From Sinohyriopsis cumingii (Eukaryota > Mollusca > Bivalvia > Unionida > Unionidae), in assembly GCA_028554795.2 (NCBI GenBank), contig CM068839.1:10939220-11003219 (forward strand): a DNA stretch of 64,000 bases. The letters run 5' to 3'. The notes beneath the pieces are model-generated. The model was not told where the DNA came from. It made no database searches and saw nothing but the letters and a program-made list of their open reading frames with translations. Of the stretch, positions 33,699-42,696 are shown in pieces; position 1 is the stretch's first letter; each line of letters begins with the position of its first letter. The position numbers were made by a program, and so were the translations under genes.

Positions 33699-34235
33699 GT
33701 AGATACTTCCTGTATCTGTTAAACAACGTGCGGAATAGAAATAGCCAGCACACATTTCAGATCCACCACTTACCAGTATACATATTCTCAATCCACATAT
33801 TCCATTACTGAATATTAAGCTGTACAGCACTTTTAGCCTTCACATTTTTAAATATAGTTGACATTTAAAGCGATAAATGTAATTTTTAAAACTACGTCAG
33901 GTTTTCTTTTCTCCTCTCTCTGTCTCTCTCTCTCCGTAAAAGTGTTTTTATTTCCATTTTTATCTTTGTTCTTCGTGTTTTAGCTGTAATTGTCTTTTAA
34001 TTATTCAATGAGCTCTTTGTACTGATAGGGAAAAGCCGTAAATGTGTTGTTATGACATGCATGCATTAGTATGTTATCTTTGATCTGTTTTTTAAAAAAT
34101 ACGTTTAACATTTTCAGTGTAAGTAGAGTACTGTATAGAACAAGAACAGAGATACACATAATGTAATCTAGGATAAAATTAGGACTATTTGCCAAATAAT
34201 GAAGGAATTAAATTCATTATTGACAATACGCCACG

Positions 34236-34420
34236 CATTAATGTACACGTGTGGCCAATAAACATTTATGTACACATGTGGCCAATAAAAATGTATGTAC
34301 ACGTGTGGCCAATAAACATTTATGTACACGTGTGGCCAATAAACATCTATGTACACGTGTGGCCAATAAACATTAAAGTGCACGTGTGACCAATAAACAT
34401 TAATGTACATGTGGCTCATT
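34236..34420. repeat. Minisatellite, about 28-bp unit
   Basis: About seven tandem copies of a GTACACGTGTGGCCAATAAA unit followed by CATTTAT, with few differences. Each holds the palindrome ACACGTGT (E-box core CACGTG) and CCAAT. It lies in an intron of the host gene, 60 bp before the CW exon. Confidence 0.85.
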
Positions 34421-34480
34421 ATGCGTTGCATTTTTGGTCCATTTTGTATCGTGTTTTTAGCTTGGTGTTTTTCATTACAG

Positions 34481-34647
34481 CTTAATGCAATTATTGGTCA
34501 TTCTTCACGAAGTTCGGAGACGGAGCATGACAAAAGTGCGGAGCCTCTTTTTGGTAATAAAGACTGTTGGGTTCAGTGTGATCTCTGTCTAAAGTGGAGA
34601 CAACTGCCAGAAGGAGTAATTATGGAAAACGAAATCCCAACATTTTG
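34481..34647 (+). CDS. Host gene exon 6: CW-type zinc finger, first part
   Basis: After TTCATTACAG in phase 0. CWVQCDLCLKWRQLPEGV is the start of a CW domain (W-V-Q-C-x2-C-x-K-W-R), a histone H3 lysine-4 methyl reader in known families. The exon ends in TTTTG|GTATGG, phase 2, splitting the conserved Trp codon. The first 30 residues are polar. Together with the next exon it gives all four zinc-binding cysteines. Confidence 0.85.
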
Positions 34648-35141
34648 GTATGGAAATTACTAACGCTTGAAAAATCTTCAAAACGATGGTTACTAAAAAT
34701 CGGTCAGAACCAACTTAATATTTGTTATATTGTAGTCGTTTAATTCTGACAGAGTTCATGAAATTAAATAACCATGCATTAATTTTAATCTTGCTAGCAT
34801 AAATAAAGGATAATTAGGAACTTCTGGTATACAGTCCAACATTGATGCTAATCAATGAGTTTTGTTTCACCCGAAATACGTGCTCAACAATGATAAATGA
34901 AGCAGTCTTATTATTATCGTTGGCACATGCACTGTGGTCGTTGACATCTTTAGGTCAAGTAAATTTTTAAAAACTGTACATGTATTTCGATGTCGCATTG
35001 GTCAACTGCAATTCGCATTTATATAGATTTTTGTGCCTGCTTATAGGATCATCACAATATAGGAAGTTATTGTCTTTGTTTATCGTGTTTGTGGTGATTA
35101 CCGGCATGGCTCGGAGATACATTGTTGGAATCTGCTTTCAG

Positions 35142-35220
35142 GTTTTGTTACATGAATCCGGACACTTCAAAAAGCGCCTGTTACGTGGAGGAAGAGCTTC
35201 CTGCCCCCAACAGTCGCTAG
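35142..35220 (+). CDS. Host gene exon 7: end of CW domain and stop
   Basis: After TGCTTTCAG, the base that completes Trp is followed by FCYMNPDTSKSACYVEEE, which supplies the third and fourth cysteines of the CW finger, then a short tail and TAG. The match of phase and motif to exon 6 is strong. The protein therefore ends just after the CW finger, about 80 residues downstream of the HMG box by this model. Confidence 0.8.
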
Positions 35221-35830
35221 GGACAATTGGACATTGTGGGATCTTTTAATTCGAATCAAGCTTTATGAATAGAAACAAATGATCATATTTCGATGCCTAC
35301 TTTTTCAAAACTCTCCTTCACTGCGACAAAGATCGTCTTTTAGCAGTGTTTTAGTTTATCAATGCTTTGGTGATATTTGGTCATGGTGGTGTGACATAAT
35401 TTTTTCTTCAAATGTGTAACCGAGTAAGCAATATTTTCGTTTCCAATGTGTATGTACCGAAACAAGGTCACGGACATGAAGCAAAAAATATCATGTTTCT
35501 AGTTGACTTACTCTGGTCGCAACAGACATCGTTTGATAAAGCCTCTAAAGGCACCCCAGAGAAAACAATAGCTTCTCTTTAAACCAATACATGTTCTTTT
35601 TGCAGATAAATCGGTTCTGATCGAAAGAATATTTCAGTAAATATATTTTAATATTGTTCCTGTTGCTTTTTAACTTTTGTATTTTTCATTTTTATGTAAA
35701 ATAAAAGGAAAGCAATTAACTCCGTTTTCTTCAAGCGAAATTTCTTCTTTCTGTCTTATTCTTTCATTATTGCAACGAGAGGTTTGTTTATGTGCTCTGA
35801 TGTCCATTAGCTAACCACAAACATGATGCT
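35221..35830. other. 3' flank of host gene, nothing recognised
   Basis: A/T-rich, with TTTATGAATAGAAACAAATG soon after the stop but no clear AATAAA until AAAATAAAAGG at about 35698. It probably holds the 3' untranslated region and then the retrotransposon boundary. Confidence 0.4.
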
Positions 35831-36118
35831 ATTTTTCCAAAACCGGAGTGATGATTATTGTTTCTGCAACTTCAACACTACAGATTACAGCATAAGTCAT
35901 TGTCTTCCATCTTGGATTCTTTGTCGCGACTCGAAATTGAAATGATTAGAACATTTTATTATTAGGACTACTAAAGTTTCATTCGTCGATTATTTTTGGA
36001 TTTGATTCTTAAAACCGTAAATTAATATTTTTTTTTCATTTTTACAGAATTTTCCCAGGGAAATAAATTATTGAATTTTTCAAAGCTTGTTGTTTTCACT
36101 CTTTCTTGTGTTACTGTT
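35831..36118 (+). repeat. LTR-like repeat upstream of gag
   Basis: Repeated in inverted form at 32393-32688. It ends in AAATAAATTATTGAATTTTT (polyadenylation-like signal) and a TTACTGTT edge. About 35 bases later GGAGAGCTCGTCC resembles a GGGGCTCGTCC-type primer-binding site, and gag starts at 36249. So it is most likely the 3' half of the 5' LTR. Its true left edge was not located. Confidence 0.6.
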
Positions 36119-36248
36119 TATTCGAACCTAAACATGTAACATAAGAATTGGAGAGCTCGTCCTAAAGATAATTTTGAATTTTGGCTAGAATATTTCAGAA
36201 AAGTTTTGTTTTTGAAACTTTTAGTGAAATCGGCGAGCTTTTTCTAAA

Positions 36249-36355
36249 ATGTCGTCAAAAGTGGAAGTCTTTCTTTCAAATCCTACCCAGGAACAATTAG
36301 ATCTTTTCAAAAAAGATGAATTGATTCAACTTGCCAGAAAATACGATCTTTCTGA
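36249..36355 (+). pseudogene. 5' part of retrotransposon gag, interrupted by the Polinton
   Basis: ATG at 36249 opens a frame with LDLFKKDELIQLARKYDLSE, the N-terminal gag helix also seen in the copy near 25600. It runs into the target site at 36356. On the far side of the Polinton the same frame continues at 54613, so one target copy restores frame and the gene was open when the Polinton arrived. Frame past 36362 is Polinton terminal repeat and not gag. Confidence 0.85.
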
Positions 36356-36361
36356 GGTAAA
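36356..36361. repeat. Target-site duplication, left (GGTAAA)
   Basis: GGTAAA directly before the first base of the terminal inverted repeat; the identical 6 bp follow the right repeat at 54607. Six-bp duplications are the hallmark of Polinton integration by the retroviral-type integrase. Confidence 0.95.
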
Positions 36362-36695
36362 AGTAGTGAAGGGGGGCACCCTACGGACAATGGGAATTAC
36401 CATTAAAAACACCCTTGGGGCACTCTACGGACAATGGAAATTTAACATGGAGAAAAATCGTGGGGCACTGTACGGACAAGGGGATTTAACATGGCAATAA
36501 ATCGTGGGTCACTCTACGGACAAGGGGAATTTAACATGGCAATAAATCGTGGGTCACTCTACGGACAAGGGGAATTTAACATGGGATTTTTTTTCTTTAA
36601 ATTTTTTTTAAAAAAGGGGTAGGCAATTCAAAAGGCTATCTCTTTTCGAGAAATATGGCTGGCCCTGAAAAGGGCCTTTGGGTTTTATGTTAATG
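36362..36695 (+). repeat. Left terminal inverted repeat
   Basis: About 330 bp, nearly identical to the inverted 54275-54606. It contains five subterminal tandem units of about 45 bp, each with a CACTCTACGGACAA-type core, then a T-rich tract. At the inner end lies a histone-type stem-loop facing outwards. The two arms differ by a handful of bases near the inner end. Confidence 0.95.
36661..36676 (-). terminator. Histone-type 3' stem-loop 1
   Basis: On the minus strand GGCCCTTTTCAGGGCC, 25 nt after the stop of the 77-codon gene: a 6-bp stem, TTTC loop, and AAA on the 5' side. The 3' flank is AGCCA instead of ACCCA, followed by CTCGAAAAGAGAT, a purine-rich histone-downstream-element-like stretch. 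It lies inside the terminal repeat. Confidence 0.85.
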
Positions 36696-36701
36696 TATTC
36701 A

Positions 36702-36935
36702 TTAACATAAATGGCACCGCATTGGTCTTCTTCTTGTCCTTAGGCTGCGTCTTACTGTTGGTCCGTACATCAGCACTCTTTTCAGGCATCCTTGTCTTTC
36801 GACGTAGATCCTACGTATCCACAGGCTGGTGTTTGTCCTGTGGACAACGGTCCACTTCGATCGGACATACATGAGCAAGTCTGTCCGAAACATCATGGAA
36901 GACACAAGGGTGGATGACTCAACTGTAGTCCACAT
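36702..36935 (-). CDS. Small basic protein of unknown function with histone-type 3' end
   Basis: A 77-codon frame from the first ATG after a TATA box at 36980-36987 (TATAAATA on this strand, 45 nt upstream). The product is basic and hydrophobic (WIRRIYVERQGCLKRVL, RRSLRTRRRPMR). I see no histone fold or other domain. The stop is followed after 25 nt by stem-loop 1. The TATA-short-gene-stem-loop plan is that of a replication-dependent histone gene, though the protein is not a histone. It is transcribed outwards into the terminal repeat. Confidence 0.55.
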   Translation of the reverse strand: MWTTVESSTLVSSMMFRTDLLMYVRSKWTVVHRTNTSLWIRRIYVERQGCLKRVLMYGPTVRRSLRTRRRPMRCHLC

Positions 36936-36979
36936 CTTGAAGCGACGAGAACAGGTGAATCAATGCAGTGAACGGCGCT

Positions 36980-37093
36980 TATTTATAGGCGGAGGAAGGA
37001 TTGAAACGGATTGAGTTCATTTACCAATCCTAACACGCGTTACAGAATTCAGTCAGCTCGCATCCAATCCGAAGAGAGCAGTCTGTGACGTCA
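36980..37093. promoter_or_regulatory. Divergent promoter region of the left terminal genes
   Basis: TATAAATA (minus strand) at 36980-36987 serves the leftward gene. Between it and the gene at 37155 lie CCAATCC at 37023 and 37063 and a full cAMP-response-type palindrome TGACGTCA at 37086-37093. No TATA box precedes the rightward gene. CCAAT and CRE-like sites are typical of cell-cycle promoters; use here is inferred. Confidence 0.5.
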
Positions 37094-37154
37094 CGTAGTC
37101 AATATAGATTCGCTAGCGCTTGTGTGCAGTCAATCTATGCGACAGTGATTCAAC

Positions 37155-37736
37155 ATGACGGAAACTCAGAAAACGATCCAGTGGGGTGCACCAGCAGGGG
37201 AGACTGCCCAAGGGAACCCGGACTTACTTTCAGAAGAGGTGAATTGGGATTTTGTGGATTTTCTCTTCTCGCAAGAATTTGTTCCGGAACCTTCGTTACT
37301 TTCTTCATTACCGCAAGTGGAGAATTTTAGACAGAGACAGAAAGAAGAATTGGAGAAATTTATACAACGACAAAAGGAAGCGGAACAGACTTTTCTCCTA
37401 CAGCAACAGCAACAAGAAGAAGAGGTAAGAAAAAAACAACAGCAACAACAGCAAGAAGAAGTAGCAGCAAAGAAACAAGAGGGTGAAAATCAAACGGTCA
37501 CGGTACTGTTGGACATTTTAGCGGAGTTAAGAAGTCTGAAACAAATGTATCAGACTTCTTTATCACGACCGAAGAGAATACGACCTTCCCGAGCCAAACA
37601 TGTCAACCCTGTGACTAAGCCTACCGTACCACCCTTAGTGATTTCAACCCAATCATTATCATCATCAACATTACGCAGTCCAGAAGTAGGCCTCGGCCGT
37701 GGCAAAGGCTTAAGGCAGTTAAAATTGATTGCTTAA
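37155..37736 (+). CDS. Gln/Glu-rich coiled-coil protein with histone-type 3' end
   Basis: A 193-residue protein. N-terminal acidic part with VNWDFVDFLF, then a long Gln/Glu/Lys coiled coil (residues 60-110), a short helix LLDILAELRSLKQMY, and a basic C-terminal tail (RPKRIRPSRAKH, GRGKGLRQLKL). No known domain. The stop is followed 27 nt later by stem-loop 2. Could be a regulator of early viral expression; this is a guess from composition. Confidence 0.7.
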   Translation: MTETQKTIQWGAPAGETAQGNPDLLSEEVNWDFVDFLFSQEFVPEPSLLSSLPQVENFRQRQKEELEKFIQRQKEAEQTFLLQQQQQEEEVRKKQQQQQQEEVAAKKQEGENQTVTVLLDILAELRSLKQMYQTSLSRPKRIRPSRAKHVNPVTKPTVPPLVISTQSLSSSTLRSPEVGLGRGKGLRQLKLIA

Positions 37737-37763
37737 ACTCACCCCTACACCATGAAGAAAAAA

Positions 37764-37779
37764 GGCCCTTTTCAGGGCC
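37764..37779 (+). terminator. Histone-type 3' stem-loop 2
   Basis: GGCCCTTTTCAGGGCC with AAAAAA before and ACCCAC after: this meets the metazoan histone consensus at the stem, loop and both flanks. CTCGAAAAGAAA follows 10-15 nt later as a histone-downstream-like element. It is 27 nt after the stop at 37736. Confidence 0.92.
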
Positions 37780-38030
37780 ACCCACATTTCTCGAAAAGAA
37801 ATACAATTTCAATTTGCCAATAACTCAAAAAAAACCTCACCCATGTTACCCTTTTAGTACGTGTCTGTGTATGAGTGCGTGAGTGTAGCTTCTTATTTTA
37901 AAATCACAACTCAAAGACACTTACCTTATATCATTCATTTATTCTTTTCTCCATTTCTTACAATCCAATTCACAATTTATAACACAAAACTTTAATAGAA
38001 AAGTTCATTAATTTCTTCTTTTCTCCTTGT

Positions 38031-38501
38031 TTAGTCTCTCTGTTTTTTGAATTTCTTCACCGTCACACTCTTTTCCTCTTCTTCCTCCTCGCTTTCTTCC
38101 CTTCTTCTTTTTTTCTCCTGTTTCTTTTTCTTGACCTGTCTTCTTTCTTCCTCAGAAGAATCCCTCTCTTCCTCTGAAGAATCCCTCTCTTCTTCTGAAG
38201 AATTCCTCTTTTCTTCTGACTCCTCTTGTTTCTTTTTTGGGCAATCTGGAGACCAATGTCCTTTTTCTTTACAATAATAACAGGTATCTTGACTTTTGTC
38301 TTTTTTATCCCCTGTTTTTTTTCTTTTTTGACGGTCTGGACACTCTGAAGACCAATGCCCTTTCTTCTGACAGATATAGCAAGTATCTTGACTTTTATCT
38401 CTAAAGGAAGGAGAGTAGTCCGTAGGCTGGTCTGAAGAGAATTTTCTAATGACCCCTCGCAAAGCTCTGACGAAACGTTCCATCTGGTCAGTCTCTTCCA
38501 T
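38031..38501 (-). CDS. Double CCHC zinc-knuckle protein with acidic/basic tail
   Basis: About 156 residues from the ATG at 38501; a TATATAAAAGG box lies at 38553-38565 on this strand, so the longer GTG-started frame is not used. Two retroviral-type knuckles CYICQKKGHWSSEC and CYYCKEKGHWSPDC (CX2CX4HX4C) are followed by repeats of SSEEERD and a Lys/Arg/Glu-rich tail. Such knuckles bind single-stranded nucleic acid in gag and CNBP proteins. It is divergent from PolB, 135 bp away. Captured from a retroelement or host gene is possible; a role in replication is inferred from place. Confidence 0.75.
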   Translation of the reverse strand: MEETDQMERFVRALRGVIRKFSSDQPTDYSPSFRDKSQDTCYICQKKGHWSSECPDRQKRKKTGDKKDKSQDTCYYCKEKGHWSPDCPKKKQEESEEKRNSSEEERDSSEEERDSSEEERRQVKKKKQEKKRRREESEEEEEEKSVTVKKFKKQRD

Positions 38502-38550
38502 CGTTGTGCTCGGCTTGAGAGTGAAATGAATAGTGAAAGGACAAGACACA

Positions 38551-38592
38551 CACCCTTTTATATACGCTGGTCTGCTATGACTATAAAGTAGT
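38551..38592. promoter_or_regulatory. Back-to-back TATA boxes of the zinc-knuckle and PolB genes
   Basis: CCTTTTATATA at 38553-38563 reads TATATAAAAGG on the minus strand. CTATAAAG at 38581-38588 reads forward, about 50 bp before the PolB ATG at 38636. The two boxes are some 20 bp apart, so the divergent genes probably share one control region. Confidence 0.6.
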
Positions 38593-38635
38593 TTATGATG
38601 TTTGAACTTGAGTCATTTGACTTTTTGCTTTCAAG

Positions 38636-41600
38636 ATGAAACGAGCCCATTCATTCGAGAAGAAAGAAGAAGAAAGTAAGAGGCAGAAACGTGATCTATC
38701 GCCTCGTACCAGGGCTGAAATCTTGGCACAAATTCATGCCAGTGATTTTGAAGAGGACATGAGTGAACCAGAATCCGAACCCTCTAAACCAAGTTCATCA
38801 CCCTTAGTTAACCCTGAAAATTACTATTCCATTCGAGAGACGGAAAAGCGCTCCTCTAGAAAATTTAGAACCACGGCTTACAAATACACGGTGAAGTTTA
38901 AAGATTTCAAGGCTGAAGTGCCGTTAGAGAAAGCAGAAGTGTTCATCACTGAGGTGTGGGATTCTTTGCTCACTGCACTCAAGCGACAATGTCAACCCAA
39001 AGAAGACGATCGCTTGAGACTTTCCATACAACACGACGGTTTGAAATCCCCTGTTTGGATCGAGTTTAGCACCCCTGCAGAATTAACTGCTTCCAAAGTC
39101 ATGGACAAGATTCAACACGTACAACAATCTAATGATCAGTTTGACATCACCGATGGTAAAGCCACACTGGACATGACCCACGTCTCTCCTCCTCAAGGGA
39201 CTGGACGCAAAAAGATGTTATTGGTGGACGACCTTCGCAACACCAAAACAAGTCTCGTCCGAATTAAGAACCCTCATGACCAGATGTGTTTAGCCCGTGC
39301 CATCGTGGTGGGACGAACCTATGCCAACAAGAACGACACGGTAGAATGGAAAAGAACCTGGGACACTATTCAACGTTCCGACCGAGCCAAACAACGAAAC
39401 GAAGCAGAACTCCTGTTACAACAAGCCGGACTGTCCAAAGACACACCCTGTGGCATTCCTGAGATGCAAAAATTGCAAGATACCCTAGCTCCACGCTACA
39501 CCTTGAAAGTGCACCCTCAAGAAGTGCGCGGACCTCTGTTGTTTCGAGGCCAAGACTTTAAGGACGGAAAATACATTCACCTTTATCATCACGATGAACA
39601 TTTCGATACCATTACCAGTATCACCGGATTCCTGAAATACAGTTATTACTGTGAGAAATGTGACCATGGTTATAACAATCGAGAGCAACACAAGCATTGT
39701 GGATCGAAATGCACAGGATCTTTGGCCTCTTCACCCTGTCTGAGCGAAGAACCAGTGCCTTGTTCCACTTGTCTGCGCACGTTTGTCAGCCCTACCTGTT
39801 ACCAACAACATCTGAAAACGCAAGGTTCACAGAAAAAATGCGCTTGTCAACTGCTGAGATTGTGCTCTACGTGTGAACAAGTCATACGTACCAATAATAC
39901 CAAGGCACACGTATGTTCAGGAAAGAAAAAATGTCACATTTGTCACCACATCGTGGACTTGGAACACCAATGTTACGTGCAAAAATACCAGCCCCCACCA
40001 GAGAAAGAGGACGGTCACAAGAAGAAAGGCAATTTCATCTTTTTCGATTTCAAATGCATGCAAGAAACCGGCATTCACATTCCTAATTTCTGCGTGGCTC
40101 ATCGAGCGTGCGAGAAGTGCATTCAAGAACCTATCTTCAGTCATTGCCATCACTGCAGCAAGATTCCCGGAGGGCGTGAAAAAATCTTTCGGGGACCAAA
40201 CACGTTAGCCGATTTTGCCCAATGGGTCTTAGACCCCGTCGACAAGACGTGGAGCCAAGAGGACATCGAACGTTACGGAGATTGTCATCGTCATGCCACG
40301 GTGATGGCTCACAATTTCTCCGGATACGATGGACAGTTTCTTTTGAGGTACTATACGGAACAAGGCACCGAGCGTCCTAAAGTGACTTTGAACGGAGCCA
40401 AAATCATTTTCATGCAAGTGGGACAAGTGCAGTTTAAAGATTCGATGAGTTACTTGGCCATGCCTTTGAGTCGAATGCCTAAAACGTTTGGAATGACAGA
40501 AATGGCTAAAGGGTACTTTCCACACTTTTTCAATACGGAAGCCAATCAACACGCCGTTCTACCCCATTTGCCCGAGGCTCACTATTACGACCCCGACAAC
40601 ATGCGTACCGAACAACGAGAAGCTTTCTACGCTTGGTACCAGGCTCACGCCTCGGACCCTTTCGACTTTCAGGAAGAAATGTTAAAGTATTGTCGTTCCG
40701 ACGTGGACATTTTACGACGTTGCTGTGGAAAATTTCGAGAACTGTTCATGGAACACGGAGGGGTCGATCCTTTGAAAGAAGCTTGCACCATTGCCAAAGC
40801 GTGTTCCTTAGTGTATCGACAACGATTCATGCCTGAAAACACCGTGGCTGTCATCAGTCCTCAAACGACCCACTTTGTCAAGCGTCAATACTCGGTCAAA
40901 GCCCTACGTTGGTTACATTACTTGTGCGACAAGGAAGACAAGTGGATTCAGCATGCTCGCAACGGAGGGGGCGAAAAGACCATCGGAACGTATTCGGTCG
41001 ATGGCTGGGACTTAGAAAACCCCAAGATCGTGTACGAGTTTAACGGTTGCTTATTTCATGGATGTCCCGTCTGTTACCCTGACCGTGGCACTAAAAATCA
41101 GTTTTTGCAACGAACCATGGAAGACTTGTACCAGGACACTTGTCAGCGACGCCTAAAGTTAGAACAGCAAGGATACCAAGTGGTGGAAATGTGGGAACAC
41201 GAGTACGATCACCGTATGAAAACCGATCCCGAGTTTAAACGCCTCGTGGAAAGTTACCAGTTCATGGACCCGCTGAACCCGAGGGATAGTTTGTACGGAG
41301 GAAGGACCAATGCCACCTGTTTGCTGTACCAAGCCGACGAAGAGAAAGGAGAAGAAATCAAATACTTGGACGTGTGTTCGCTGTATCCTTACGTGTGCAA
41401 ATATTGTCGCTTTCCTGTAGGGCACCCGCAATTGCTGACGGAACACATCGACCTGGTCAACATTCGACAATACGAAGGCTTGATCAAGTGCAAAGTTTTG
41501 CCTCCCACGAACCTATACCATCCCGTCTTACCTCACCATTGTCAAGGCAAACTGATGTTTCCCTTGTGCCGTACTTGTGCCGAAACGTGCAACCAAGACC

Positions 41601-42673
41601 AACCTTGTCAGCACAGCCAGGAAGAACGTGCCTTGACGGGAACCTGGGTCAGCGTAGAATTGTTCAAAGCTATGGACATGGGATACCAACTGTTAGAAGT
41701 GTACGAAATTTGCCACTTTCCCAAGACACAACAATACCGCAAGGGTGACCCTACTCAGAAAGGCATTTTCGCAGACTACGTGGATGCCTTTTTGAAACTG
41801 AAGCAAGAAGCCAGCGGCTATCCTTCCTGGTGTCACACTCCCGAAGACCAAATACAATTCAAAGAGAAATACTACGAACAAGAAGGCATCTCTTTAGACC
41901 ACATCGAGAAAAACGAAGGCAGGAGATCGTTTGCCAAAGTGATGTTAAATTGCTTGTGGGGTAAAATGGCACAACTACCGTGTTTACCCAAGACGGAATA
42001 TTTGACAGAACCTTCCCGCTACTTCCAGATGATTCACGACAAAACCAAATACATGAAACACGTGGACGTCGTTCGAGAGAATTTGATCTTGGTCAATTAC
42101 GAAGAAGATCTGGACTTTGTACAAGACGACCCTTTTGGAAATGTCATCATTGCGGCTTACGTGACAGCCCATGCTCGCTTAAAATTGTACGAAGCTTTAG
42201 AACTGTTAGAAGAACGCGTCCTGTACTTTGACACGGACAGTTGCATTTACATCCATCACCCGATTCAACATCACCCTAACATCGAAGGAGACCGTTTAGG
42301 AGCCTGGACAGACGAGCATCCCGACGACAAGATTCTAAGTTTCGTCAGTGGCGGTCCCAAAAATTACGGCTACGAATACCGGGACAAACAAGGAGAAGTG
42401 CACACGACGTGCAAAGTGAAAGGACTGACTCTGAATTATCGTACCAGTCGAGTGGTCAACTTTGGGGTATTGAAAGAAGCCTTGCAATCGGGAGAGGATG
42501 GAAACTTTAAAGTGACCACCTATCAACCGAACAAAATTGTACGTTTACCCACTCACCACATCGTCAGTCGACCCTTGGAAAAAGTCTATCAAATCGTGTA
42601 CCAGAAGCGAGTTCGACTTCCCAATCATTTCACCTTACCGTATGGACACGTTGGTATAAAACATTGGTTGTAA
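38636..42673 (+). CDS. polB: Protein-primed family B DNA polymerase (Polinton PolB)
   Basis: A 1345-residue protein. After an N-terminal part come Cys/His clusters (residues 335-450), then the exonuclease: ExoI FFDFKCMQ (471-478), ExoII HNFSGYD (559-565), ExoIII YCRSDVD (about 685). Polymerase motifs A (DVCSLYP, about 911), B (KVMLNCLWGK, about 1101) and C (DTDS, about 1199) and the KVKGLTLN box are intact. In ExoI the expected DxE is DFK, so a catalytic Glu is Lys through one base; proofreading may be lost. Length and order match Polinton PolB, which copies the element using a terminal protein primer. Confidence 0.97.
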   Translation: MKRAHSFEKKEEESKRQKRDLSPRTRAEILAQIHASDFEEDMSEPESEPSKPSSSPLVNPENYYSIRETEKRSSRKFRTTAYKYTVKFKDFKAEVPLEKAEVFITEVWDSLLTALKRQCQPKEDDRLRLSIQHDGLKSPVWIEFSTPAELTASKVMDKIQHVQQSNDQFDITDGKATLDMTHVSPPQGTGRKKMLLVDDLRNTKTSLVRIKNPHDQMCLARAIVVGRTYANKNDTVEWKRTWDTIQRSDRAKQRNEAELLLQQAGLSKDTPCGIPEMQKLQDTLAPRYTLKVHPQEVRGPLLFRGQDFKDGKYIHLYHHDEHFDTITSITGFLKYSYYCEKCDHGYNNREQHKHCGSKCTGSLASSPCLSEEPVPCSTCLRTFVSPTCYQQHLKTQGSQKKCACQLLRLCSTCEQVIRTNNTKAHVCSGKKKCHICHHIVDLEHQCYVQKYQPPPEKEDGHKKKGNFIFFDFKCMQETGIHIPNFCVAHRACEKCIQEPIFSHCHHCSKIPGGREKIFRGPNTLADFAQWVLDPVDKTWSQEDIERYGDCHRHATVMAHNFSGYDGQFLLRYYTEQGTERPKVTLNGAKIIFMQVGQVQFKDSMSYLAMPLSRMPKTFGMTEMAKGYFPHFFNTEANQHAVLPHLPEAHYYDPDNMRTEQREAFYAWYQAHASDPFDFQEEMLKYCRSDVDILRRCCGKFRELFMEHGGVDPLKEACTIAKACSLVYRQRFMPENTVAVISPQTTHFVKRQYSVKALRWLHYLCDKEDKWIQHARNGGGEKTIGTYSVDGWDLENPKIVYEFNGCLFHGCPVCYPDRGTKNQFLQRTMEDLYQDTCQRRLKLEQQGYQVVEMWEHEYDHRMKTDPEFKRLVESYQFMDPLNPRDSLYGGRTNATCLLYQADEEKGEEIKYLDVCSLYPYVCKYCRFPVGHPQLLTEHIDLVNIRQYEGLIKCKVLPPTNLYHPVLPHHCQGKLMFPLCRTCAETCNQDQPCQHSQEERALTGTWVSVELFKAMDMGYQLLEVYEICHFPKTQQYRKGDPTQKGIFADYVDAFLKLKQEASGYPSWCHTPEDQIQFKEKYYEQEGISLDHIEKNEGRRSFAKVMLNCLWGKMAQLPCLPKTEYLTEPSRYFQMIHDKTKYMKHVDVVRENLILVNYEEDLDFVQDDPFGNVIIAAYVTAHARLKLYEALELLEERVLYFDTDSCIYIHHPIQHHPNIEGDRLGAWTDEHPDDKILSFVSGGPKNYGYEYRDKQGEVHTTCKVKGLTLNYRTSRVVNFGVLKEALQSGEDGNFKVTTYQPNKIVRLPTHHIVSRPLEKVYQIVYQKRVRLPNHFTLPYGHVGIKHWL

Positions 42674-42696
42674 GAGGATAGCCACCTACCAGAAAG

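Noticed and set aside
36702-36935. A histone gene upstream of the left stem-loop
   Set aside because: The TATA box, short gene and stem-loop suggested a captured histone, but none of the three frames shows a histone fold pattern. It is kept as an unknown small basic protein.
38047-38277. Serine-rich frame opposite the zinc-knuckle gene
   Set aside because: It is the complement of the Glu/Lys-rich tail codons and has no independent support.
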